A DNA stretch of 64,000 nt from Paramacrobiotus metropolitanus (lineage: Eukaryota; Tardigrada; Eutardigrada; Parachela; Macrobiotidae), in the NCBI RefSeq assembly GCF_019649055.1, contig NW_026570228.1, positions 124,001 through 188,000 of the forward strand, given 5' to 3'. Positions 55,074 to 64,000 of the stretch are shown here, piece by piece. The translations under genes and the position numbers were made by a program. The notes beneath the pieces were generated by a model, which did no database searches, had not been told where the DNA came from, and was given only the letters and a program-made list of their open reading frames with translations. Position 1 is the first letter of the stretch. The number at the start of each line of letters is the position of its first letter.

Positions 55074-57392
55074 CAAGTTCACATGTCAAAAAGTTTAATA
55101 GCTCTGTAACATCATGCTTCCATTTAAGTCCTTGTATCCTCACTATCCCACTCTTATGTCCTACAGTGTACTCTATGCGTATCCTTAATTTGCATCCCAT
55201 CTACTTATTTTGCAGCCGACTTTTTGTTTCGCTGCCGTATCGGTCACTGTATTCCTGCAGTTCTCATTGTTTACTCCGCATATATATTACTAAGGTACCT
55301 AAAATACTTTGTAATTAACAGGATATACTTGAGGTGGATACGCGCCGCGGGAACAGTAATGATACGTTAGGATACTAAAGCGATAACATGCTTGCATTCT
55401 AAGCCGCTAAGTTGGTACTTGAAAGTTGAAAGTGATACGCATGCCAACATTTTGCTGGTTTTTCGGCAAGGTTGTGCCTTATTTTTTGCACATGCATCCT
55501 ACAGATCCACAAGTGCAATATAAATATTCTCACAGTATCGATTCTCCATGTACACATGTACTGTACCCTATTAATTTTCTTTGATTTCTCAGACTTTTTA
55601 CGTTTTATTATTTTTCCTTATACTTTTTGTTGTTTTCGTAGGTTTTCGTATTATTTCTCTTTTTGTTGTTTTCGTATGTTTTCTAATGTCTGGGGTAGGC
55701 TGCATGGTACACATATGCAGGGGATACACATCGCACACCTGCAGTATCCGTACGAGTACTATTTATCCCGCATGGATATGTAACGGATATACTGTCGCTG
55801 TAACGTACTTGTAAGCCGCTACGCTATTAACAATGAATAAAATTAATTACATGAAGAATACACAAAAATTTAGTAGAGGTATTCGCAGAGAGTACTACTG
55901 GATACAGTGGCAGAATGCGGATTTTGAAGATACTCGTACAATGCAAACTTCACTACTACTACTTCAATGCTTGTGATTCTGCACCTTTTGCGGTGGTTTT
56001 AAGTACAGCATTTTTTTGAATGACAAAGTAATGCTGGATTCGCAAAATCACAACAAAACTACGAAACCGAAGAAAATATTTGGGCAGAAGCAGATGGTAC
56101 AATCGTTTAATTGCGGCTAGACAATTTTGAAGACAATGTACATCCTTTGTATGCTTGTATGTACATGTACAGACCAGGAGGTGGTAAAACAACGCTTGCT
56201 ATGGTGACATATTATGGTCGAACAACAGCAATACAATGCACACTGCACATTATCCCGCGGTACCATACAATTCGAAAACCTGCACACTACGTAGGCCGAC
56301 TTACTTTCTCATTAGCGCAACTTCAAGTAAACAGAATTATAAAATGTGGTGAGCAACTTTAGATTATTCAATTTTGGCACGGTAAGCAGTGGAGTAATAA
56401 TTAAATCCTCATGAGATTATTGTGGTCCGAAAATATATTTGCATACCATGCTGTACGTCAAGATGCGGCGCTAAGCGATTTACGAAAAAGGCATTAATTG
56501 CGTGCTCTGTAGGTACGGTGCAGAAACGGTAAAACTCTGAGCCCAGTTCACTCACAGAGAGTCCAGGTAGCCTTTTTGTGGCATTTAAAAATGGTGTGGA
56601 TTTTGATAAAATGGTTTTGACGATGACTACAGTACAAGCCAATTCATTGCCTTGATCGTGTTTTTCATGGGATCCTCGTAACAAACTCCACCTCTACAGT
56701 CCATCTCTACTCTAGAGTAAATTGTCAGCCTTAATTTTCCAAAAAATGGCTTATATATCGTGCGCAGAAGAGTAAACTCGATCGGAATTCGGCGCTCGTA
56801 GGTCGCAGATTTTTATTCAACAAAGGTCAATGCTACAAAACACAAAGTAGTAACGATCGAGTTCTGACGTTGTATCAGCTCAGTTACGTTACTCGCAGCA
56901 CCGATTTAAATTGCATGTACGGATACGGAAAAGCACTACTTAGACAAAAACAAAGCAAATAAAAAGTTTATCCAAACTAACGTGGTACACTCACTCATCA
57001 CATCTCCTTACACAATTTCGAAGCTCAAAGATTGAAAAAAAACTAAGCGAAGCTGTGAAACAGCTCTTTCTCTGCCAACCTTCCTTATCAACAAGACACT
57101 TCCGCATCGCACCATGTTGCAAAACAAGACTCACTTTCATTTCGTGCCTTCTTTTTGACAGCGGTTGCCAGCGCCGAGCAAACATTTGCAAAGTTGCTGT
57201 ACTGAACGATTTCTAATAATATAATGCATAATTACACAACGCAGTGAATGTACTGTAGCCTGTAGGTTGCTGTTATCCCTCTATAGGGAATTTCGATAAC
57301 ACCTTATATATATGCGGAACAGTGTCGGCCATCCTGTTCTGCATAAGGAAGTTCGAATCTCCGTGGTGGAACGTACTGAACGCGCAAAGCAC
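55074..57392. other. Spacer, no gene recognised
   Basis: Includes a T-rich tract with internal duplication (TTTTTGTTGTTTTCGTA twice, about 55623 and 55660), so the hydrophobic frame at 55472-55783 is probably a low-complexity shadow. No domain found. Confidence 0.5.
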
Positions 57393-58202
57393 CTAAAGAC
57401 AAATACCACAAAAATATTGTGTTCGCCTAAGCGGTTCATATTTTAACTCGCTTTCGATCGTGGCAACCCAGGAAGCAAGCGCTAATAGCAATACGTTCCT
57501 TCCTGCGACATCTTTAAACGAAGTCTTAAAAGACTGTTCCAGATCGGACATACACTTCGGTGGCTCGAGGTTTAGCCTGCAAAAGAGCAATCAACCAGTC
57601 TAAATAATTCGATAGAAATCTATTTCGGAATTAACGTTTACAAAATTATTTGGGTGAATTGTGACTTACAGCTAAGGATACCAATATCAGCAGTACTTAT
57701 GCACGTAGCACTCGGTAATCGGTACACTATGTAGTGTTGTGGTAACTGTACTGTCCTCTCGCCAAACCGTTACAATACGTAATGCATGTACCTTGTAAAG
57801 CATAATAGCAGCTCTTTCCAGTACCATTTCTTTACGGATTTGTTCTTTTTTGCGGATACACGGATTTTGGCGAACCGTTCTGACAACGTGGTGTATGTCC
57901 TTGAATCCATTTCTGGGCAGCAGGTGTTTATGCATTCGTACAGCGCGCCTTGGAAGTTCTCCACGGGTTGGTAATCAAAGCGGTAAATAAACTCAGAAAC
58001 ACGAAATTCCGGGTTAATCGGGGTGCACTGTCTCAAGAGCCAACACCAACCGTTTTTGCGGAACCGGAAGTCGTTGATTATCAGTGTTCGACATATCTTG
58101 GAAACGTCGCCGACGGAGAAGTGTCCAGGTTCCGGGGGATCCGGTTCGAAGAATTCGGAGACGTAGTCTGCCTGGATTCGACGGATGACAACGTAATGCA
58201 GT
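57393..58202 (-). CDS. 3' exons of an unrecognised gene
   Basis: Two exons on the minus strand join cleanly: 58202-57792 (donor AAG|GTACAT, phase 2) and 57576-57393 (acceptor CTTTTGCAG), giving about 198 C-terminal residues. The first contains LHYVVIRRIQADYVSEFFEP, SKICRTLIINDFRFRKNGWC and SERFAKIRVSAKKNKSVKKW; the second contains FKDVAGRNVLLLALASWVAT and ends CGICL. I do not recognise a domain. Spacing and wording remind me of a large uncharacterised family in tardigrade genomes, from memory only. Upstream exons are uncertain; the frame at 59.4-59.9 kb may be its 5' end, but no phase-compatible direct join was found. Confidence 0.45.
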
Positions 58203-59416
58203 CTGATGGACAGTCAAGAAAGCACACGGACTAGTGTTGATATGGGTGACTGCCATGGCCCCGTTAAATATACAGTTTTTGTATTCGGCGTCAGCGACAT
58301 CTGCATTTGATGAGGAAGTTCGGATAGTTATTCGTTGTAGTTGCTAGCCATTGGATTTGCAAATATGATGTCTTGCTGCATCAGAGGAAGTCCCTAATGG
58401 ATGACCAGCTCGAATCCACTCTGTCATTGCAGAACACATACCCGTATATTATCGACTATGCTTTTCGCGCCATAAATAAAGTGTTAAATAAATCTTCAGC
58501 AGATTCGGAAATTTTGTTTTTTCGGACAGTCGAGAAAGCACCCCGACTAGTGTTTTCGCGACTGTCCGAAGAAACAAATTTTAGAATCTGCTGAAGATTT
58601 ATTTAACACTATGTTTATGGCGCGAAAAGCATTCTTAGATAGTTGGTTGTGCTACAAAATTTTACTGGGACGCTTACCTTTTCAGTATATTCCGATCGTA
58701 AATGTCGAGGTTAGAAAATACCGACGCTTTCACCGAGGAAGACATTTCCGAGAAACTTGCCAAGCTGCCAGTCGAACAACCTACCATAAAAATTATGTAA
58801 CCGCAATTATAAAAAAATAAAAATTACATAAAAGTTTCGAAAAATTATTACTGAAGAGGTTCATAAAAATTTGAGAGAGCTGGGAAGTGTGCTCACGCAT
58901 ATCTATGCAGACTATACTATAAAGGCTGCCTAAATAACCATAAGATATACTGTAGAACAAAAACCGGAATACCATACAATATGCTTGGTTCAAAGTCTTA
59001 CCATCATTATCTGCTGCAAACCGAACGATATCTGCTGAGGCGCTTGGTCAATGACGTTACATCGGGGATGGTCCAGTATAAATATTCTGGGCACGTCCAC
59101 ACACCAACATATTCATGTAAAAAGGTCGTTAATTGTAGCTGGGCCGCTTTGCTGAGCGGTCCACGGCTGAGCACGTCAATGCTGCAATAATGCACTGCCA
59201 CCATCATGGTTTGCGACTTTTCAAGGCACCGGCCGCCACTGGAAACCGCGTTGGAACGTTCTAGAGAGTAAGCACTGGCGTAATGTACGGGCGCAATCAC
59301 GTGAAAGAAAAACAGACGTCTTCATAAATGTGTTAGGTTTCGTGTTGGGAAATCGGCGAATTAGGTAGCGTATTCGCTGGCTGAGTTGAAAATCTGCAGG
59401 GTAGGCACAATGGTCA
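58203..59416. other. Region between two minus-strand exonic pieces
   Basis: No convincing exon seen; holds the inverted repeat at 58458-58632. The minus frame 59541-59221 overlaps the next feature in another frame and could be a shadow or part of a frameshifted exon. Confidence 0.4.
58458..58632. repeat. Inverted repeat, about 73-bp arms, about 27-bp loop
   Basis: 58458-58530 (ATGCTTTTCGCGCCATAAAT...GGACAGTCG) is reversed at about 58558-58632 with a few mismatches and small indels. Confidence 0.8.
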
Positions 59417-59878
59417 TTAATCAGGTACTGCTGATCGGTGCCATCTGGTGTTTTCACCTGGATGTGTAATAGCCTCCACAGAAAAGCTTCTGGGATGTTG
59501 CTGTCGGTCTTCTTCAGCAATTTCCGCATGGGTCCACTCACACTGTAACGGCCGACCGTTTCCAGCGCTCATCAAAACTTCTATCGGAAGCTTAGCCCAT
59601 GTATGCCAGAGGTCTTTGATCATCCCACGGCGGAATTCTCGTAGTTCTGTCGGCTGTGCTATGATGCGGTTAAACGGGGCCAGCTGCGACGTTGTATCCC
59701 ATAGTCGAGATGTTATCAGAAGTCCTTGTTTGTTCACATCACAAACGTAACCTCGGGCCAGTGTATTGTCGTTGGTGATGAAGTCCACCACGAATCTGCC
59801 ATGTTCTCCCCACCAACATATATCAAGTGATGAGATGAAATCCGTCTTGATAGGACTCCCGATTTTTGCTGGTAACAT
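59417..59878 (-). CDS. 5' piece of an unrecognised gene
   Basis: From ATG 59878 the minus strand encodes MLPAKIGSPIKTDFISSLD, FVVDFITNDNTLARGYVCDV, then LPIEVLMSAGNGRPLQ and a charged end, about 150 residues. A donor-like CCAG|GTGAAA occurs near 59458. The GYVCDVN...G motif again recalls an uncharacterised gene family of tardigrades (memory, unverified). The start ATG is the first in the frame. Whether it belongs with 57.4-58.2 kb is open. Confidence 0.4.
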   Translation of the reverse strand: MLPAKIGSPIKTDFISSLDICWWGEHGRFVVDFITNDNTLARGYVCDVNKQGLLITSRLWDTTSQLAPFNRIIAQPTELREFRRGMIKDLWHTWAKLPIEVLMSAGNGRPLQCEWTHAEIAEEDRQQHPRSFSVEAITHPGENTRWHRSAVPD

Positions 59879-60617
59879 GATGCTAACACCGTTATACCGC
59901 ACAGAAAATCAGATAATAAGTAATAATTAGTATGTATTTGGTAAGCCAAATGTGTAACTACTGTCCGCAGCCAGACTTCTACTTGCAAAAAAATGTTTTA
60001 CTTTTGTCGGCTGGTTTAAGTTAAACACCTTCCAAGGATGCAAAAGACGATCCGTAACATCAGCAAGCTTACTGTAACGTACACTGGAATTTTAAACCCG
60101 AGCTGAAAAATCAATACTTCCATCGCGATTGTATGGTTGTAGCTTTGAAAATGTCGATCGATCGTACAGATGTTGACGTCAGATGGACACAATTTATGTG
60201 TGCATGCTGTTCAGCATCCACTGCACCACTCTGACCATTGCGCTTTCTATGGTCCCACTCCTAGCAACATATACCATTCACCATTGCCGGGAAAATAGGA
60301 TAAGTTTTGCAATGGCCACACACTCTGCAGGAGTGGCGAACCTGTTTAAATGCGTTTTCTGGTTTATTAAAAAAATGCCGTTTTGAAAAATAATAAATTA
60401 TACGCTATAAAATGCGATTTGTGGTTTATTATAGGCCTTTATTATTGGCATAAACCGAAATTTTTAACTTTGACAGCAATCAATAACGTACTTTATACAG
60501 TGGGGAAAAGCTTCGGAAAGCAAATGTATGTAAGAGAGCACAAGTATACTGTACATAATGCAACAAAAATGCAGCAAATCAGATTCTATGGTGGCGAGTC
60601 TGGCAGCCATTAATTAA
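59879..60617. other. Spacer, no gene recognised
   Basis: The frame at 60183-60386 is hydrophobic but short and shows no family features. Confidence 0.45.
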
Positions 60618-62514
60618 TTAATCAGTGCCAGTAATAGATTTCGGTAAATAAGAAGAGTTGACGGACAGCTGATATTCCGCCGGGTGGGGCCCAATTTCCG
60701 CTTTCTTGATGCAGCACTTTCTCATCCGGCTGAGTAATACCCGACCACCCTTTCTGTATTCTTGGCTCATTGCGACAAAGAATAACTGAAAAAAGGCATT
60801 ATATTGGTAGAGTAGGGGACAACGTACAAAGAATTTGTAATCCGTAACCAGGCATAATCAAAAAAAGTAAAACGAACACTTTCATTAGAGATACTTTCAA
60901 ATATTAAAAATGGCACACAAAAATCAAGTGGGATAATTTTGCAACCAATCTAAAATCTATGCTAGAATATTACAATTGCATTATTATTATCACAACCTTA
61001 TTTCGGTACTGGGTTAGTTATTGTATGCACAGTATACGAAATTATTCGTGAAAGAAAAGCAATTCGGCTAGGTCCGCGTTATACGAAATATCGCCTTCAT
61101 CTTATTCTTACCGGGTTAACCGCGTATCCAACCATCAGCAAGGTGCGCGTCCACATGAGTAAACGGAATTCGCGTCGCCAGACATCCGGATAAAAGTTAA
61201 TCAGAATCGGTGGCGGCAGCATACACAGACAATACCACAGAAATGAACAAAACAGCACTTTCGCCAAGGCAATACGCCGCCGATGCGACTCCCGCTGACG
61301 TTCGGATGGTTCAGTCCGGTAACGTTCAGTAAACCGGCTGAATTTTTGAAGGAGAAATAGCGTTATGTAGAGCACTCCCAATAGTGCGATGGGCAGGTAC
61401 GTGGACACGAAACCCATGATGCCGAAAAATGGCCCGGTGATTTTTAACGTGCCACACGCACCGGTGGGTTGCATTCCTAGCACCACGTTGAAGTTAAGGT
61501 ACATCGGTAAACTGCATCCTAAGGAAATCGCCCATGCCGTGAGCAAGCTCAGTGCCAGGGTCCAGTGCGTGGTAACCTTTAACATATCAAACGGTTTTAT
61601 AATTTGTGCTGCGTTTGCGATTCCAGGCGTTAGTAATACTTATAATTATTGTCTTACCGCCGGATAATGTAAACCAACCAGATGACTAAATATAGATATT
61701 TAATAGTATAGTAGCCGACATACACGTTGGTCACATGATGAAACCAGTTTCTCATACCTTTTTGCGCCACATACACGGTAGCATCGAAAAAGTGGAAATG
61801 GGCTTATCAGCCTGTCGCTAAATAACTATTGGTAAAAGCAACAAATATAGTACGTCTCGAACAGAGAAGCGTTCGTTGCGCATTATGCGTTAAAACCAAC
61901 GTATTTCCCAAATTGTATATATCGCAATTGCAACGAATATCAATATTGCGCAATATATCCCAATATAGCGTACATAGCGCAATATGTATATGTTTCCTTA
62001 AACTGTATTTACCTAGCGCAATTCCAACGTGTATAGCGTTATTGTATATAGCGCAATTCAAATAGAAACGAATATAAAGGCACACAAAAAATTATGAAAC
62101 CTTTTTGTAGTAGAATGGCATGACAATGGCGACGAATCGATTGGCCGCCAGGAACACCGCTGACCAGTTGCCAACAAAGACAAACAGCATTTGCAGAAAC
62201 TGCACCGTGCGGCAGTCTATGGGCGTGAACCGCCCACTCTGCACTTGCAGGATGGTGGCGTTCTGTACAATGTTTAGAATTGTGCAGATAATGAAGTCGA
62301 CAATTTGCGAGTGGGCGATCATGATGCCGGAGCCGGTTTGGAATTTGTTGAGAACGATCATAATCATCAGCAGACAACAGGTAAATATTGCGCCAATAGC
62401 GCCGACTACTATAGTTACGGTGAACCATGCATACAGTTCCTGCTGGCTGACCAATCGCGGTCGCGTGAAATTTGCCAACTCGGAAGTCAGATTGGAGAAG
62501 TTCGCGGTCGACAT
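60618..62514 (-). CDS. Rhodopsin-class GPCR, three exons
   Basis: Minus-strand exons 62514-62101, 61576-61112 and 60785-60618, both introns phase 0 (AAAAAG|GTTTCA...TTAAAG|G; CCG|GTAAGA...TTTCAG|TTA), total 348 residues. The N-terminus has three sequons (NFS, NLT, NFT). TM3 carries a cysteine (PIDCRTVQFLQM) and NRFVAIVMPFYYKK, so NRF replaces DRY. The first join (YYKK|VTTHW) gives a normal second intracellular loop. Loop 2 has CGTLKITG, TM6 LWYCLCMLPPPILINF, and TM7 is split by intron 2 at VNP|LFFVAMSQEY, an NPxxF motif. The tail contains CC, a possible palmitoylation site. It has introns and NPxxF, unlike the NRLW receptors, so it is a separate lineage. Ligand unknown. The first acceptor is the least certain point; an alternative small exon near 61655-61682 is conceivable. 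Confidence 0.75.
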
Positions 62515-62619
62515 GTTTCGCACAACGATTTTTGGGACAAATGTGCCGTGCGGTGCAATAAGCTAACGAATTTACTTGAACAGGAATATACAACAAATTT
62601 TGATATTATTTTTCTGACG

Positions 62620-62691
62620 CCTTATACATGTGTTACTGACTCTGATGATGACGGTACCGTGATCATCAGAGCCAGTAACACATGTATAAGG
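62620..62691. repeat. Inverted repeat, 30-bp arms
   Basis: 62620-62649 (CCTTATACATGTGTTACTGA...) and 62662-62691 are reverse complements with one mismatch around a 12-bp loop. Confidence 0.9.
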
Positions 62692-62787
62692 AGGCTGCAT
62701 TACAGTGTACGTAATTAGAGGCTGCATTACAGTGTACGTAATTTAAACCGGTTTAAATTACGTACACTGTAATGCAGCCTCTAATTA
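62691..62787. repeat. Tandem unit followed by a perfect 76-bp palindrome
   Basis: GAGGCTGCATTACAGTGTAC plus GTAATTA occurs at 62691-62717 and again next to it. The second copy runs into its own exact reverse complement at the centre AAACC|GGTTT, giving 38-bp arms (62712-62749, 62750-62787) with no loop. Confidence 0.9.
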
Positions 62788-63420
62788 GTAATTACATTAC
62801 AGACCGTACTTTATAATTAAAGGCTTGGCTAGTCATCTTTCCTGGCCGACGTTTTTGTCCGTAGGCAGTTTAGGTTTCGGCGCGTTCTGTGAGTTCAATT
62901 ATGTTTGCAATTTTTGATAGAAGTATATCACGTGCCAGATCAATTTTGTTTACGGTAGACCTTTGAGGTATACCGTTATCACTATCCCGCTACCCGGTGC
63001 TTTGAGAAAAAACATTACAAATACAAATAGCAATTTAGCAAATGCGCACTTACTTAATTTTGCTTAAAAATTGAGTTCAGATTTAAAAAAATAATCCCGA
63101 TAATGTCTAAACAATTTTATTTTTTTTTATTACTGTAGTAAAATCCTTCATTACGTCCCGACCCTGGTTAGGTAATAGGTGGGCTAGTCTGACACGCTCT
63201 GGTTACATTCGGGATAATTTGACAATCAATCATGTGCTGACTCATTCCAAATGATAGGTTGTGACGAACCTACCCGTTACGAAAACGCACTTCAAATCAC
63301 CATAGCGAATTGTGGTTTTCAGCGTTTGTCATTTATTCAGCTGCACAATGCCAAAACTAGAGTAGCAACCAGATAAGGCACACCTTTCTGCATCAAACAC
63401 TAAGTTAAAGAATCGAAATG
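62788..63420. other. Spacer, no gene recognised
   Basis: No coding signal; AT-rich. Confidence 0.5.
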
Positions 63421-63591
63421 TAAAATGTCTACACTCGGTAAGATGCTTTTTGAGCGAACACAGGAGAAACGGTCCACTCAGTTTCTGAAGCAGAGAATCA
63501 GTATTGCTTTAATGCGAGGCAATGCTGCTTGTGTACAGGAAACGTTCATTATCGGTAAGAGGTTGGACGAAGTGTATTACGTACTGAAGTG
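63421..63591 (+). mobile_element. 3' fragment of the same retroelement family
   Basis: The frame encodes STLGKMLFERTQEKRSTQFL, then KQRISIALMRGNAACVQETF and ends YVLK-stop. It aligns with ISELGKMIWQETGEIRATEY and LRQRFSIEIQRGNAASVLGT at the end of the 53.3-54.7 kb frame. About 55 C-terminal residues remain, so it is a short 5'-truncated or decayed copy. Confidence 0.65.
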
Positions 63592-64000
63592 ATTTACTGC
63601 CTAGTTTTCTGTTTCATTTACTTATGTAAAGAACCGATTAAACTCATAAAATCGCTAAGTCAAACATTAACAGTGAGCAGAAACATCGGTTCCCGAACTT
63701 CTCGCGTCCGGTGGTTGTCAAATTTGTGACTAAAATAATGTTGTTGCTGTGCGCAACGTAATCGTTCAGTTACAGTCAAGACATTTGCGAAATCATCCAT
63801 TACTTGTGTAAAGAAAGGCAAATAAAATAAAATCTGCACAGATTCCCATGGAAGAAATTACATGATTGATTAACAGGAAGATTGGCTTTAGACATCATTT
63901 GTTCCTGTCTTCTACGTATAACGTCATGTATAAAAATACACCGACTGATTCTGGAAAGTCCGATCAACCGTCTTAAGAAGCCAGTTAACAGACGGCTTTC
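63592..64000. other. Right edge of window, no gene recognised
   Basis: AATAAAATAAAA at about 63822 is A-rich; otherwise nothing is seen. Confidence 0.5.

Noticed and set aside
55472-55783. Hydrophobic 103-residue frame as a membrane protein
   Set aside because: T-rich low-complexity DNA with an internal duplication gives Phe/Cys-rich translation in any frame; no start context or splice support.
56150-56220. P-loop-like GGGKTT
   Set aside because: Isolated in an 83-residue frame without Walker B or other ATPase motifs; chance match.
61655-61682. 28-bp microexon in the minus-strand GPCR
   Set aside because: Has GT/AG borders, but the direct join YYKK|VTTHW keeps phase 0 and a normal loop-2 length, so the microexon is unnecessary.
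1-64000. tRNA, rRNA or bacterial horizontal-transfer islands
   Set aside because: No cloverleaf, rRNA core or bacterial-type gene cluster was seen; this was a reading by eye, so a tRNA scan could still find one.

Overview
This is a window of animal nuclear DNA. Genes have spliceosomal introns with GT-AG borders, AT-rich spacers, metazoan gene families and many degraded transposon remnants; there are no operons or ribosome-binding sites. The gene set (insect-type gustatory-receptor-like chemoreceptors, large expansions of intronless rhodopsin-class receptors, small secreted repeat proteins) points to an ecdysozoan. A tardigrade is my best guess, supported only by recall of an unnamed expanded family at 57.4-59.9 kb.

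Layout. 0-0.7 kb: tail of a frameshifted class A GPCR. 0.7-4.7 kb: no gene, but a 429-bp-arm palindrome. 4.75-5.75 kb: intronless GPCR. 5.8-9.3 kb: spacer with a Helitron-like end. 9.4-10.9 kb: secreted Gln/Gly/Pro repeat protein. 11.3-12.7 kb: first of six gustatory-receptor-like genes. 13.5-19.7 kb: tandem array of four related intronless GPCRs, one broken and one with a shifted N-terminus. 20.3-21.4 kb: BTB/POZ protein. 22.1-37.7 kb: chemoreceptor block with five more gustatory-receptor-like genes, a second Gln/Gly/Pro repeat protein, and a 1.17-kb tandem duplication whose junction holds a 144-bp piece of a neighbouring receptor. 38.4-39.3 kb: another intronless GPCR. 40.1-43.0 kb: two tandem genes for secreted eight-cysteine peptides. 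44.0-52.1 kb (minus): a WIP/verprolin-family actin regulator in five exons, with a decayed MULE-type DNA transposon in intron 3. 52.4-54.7 kb: fragments of a non-LTR retroelement. 57.4-59.9 kb (minus): pieces of an unrecognised gene. 60.6-62.5 kb (minus): a three-exon GPCR. The right end holds two palindromes and another retroelement 3' end.

Biologically this is mostly a chemosensory-receptor neighbourhood evolving by tandem duplication. The six gustatory-receptor-like genes share a C-terminal gene structure: two phase-0 introns flank an exon coding for a TLGG...TRE motif, followed by a terminal exon starting TAG(G/S). The intronless GPCRs share an atypical NRLW motif in place of DRY and D-P-x-x-F/I in place of NPxxY. 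Exon joins were worked out by eye from splice consensus and reading-frame continuity; none is supported by transcripts.
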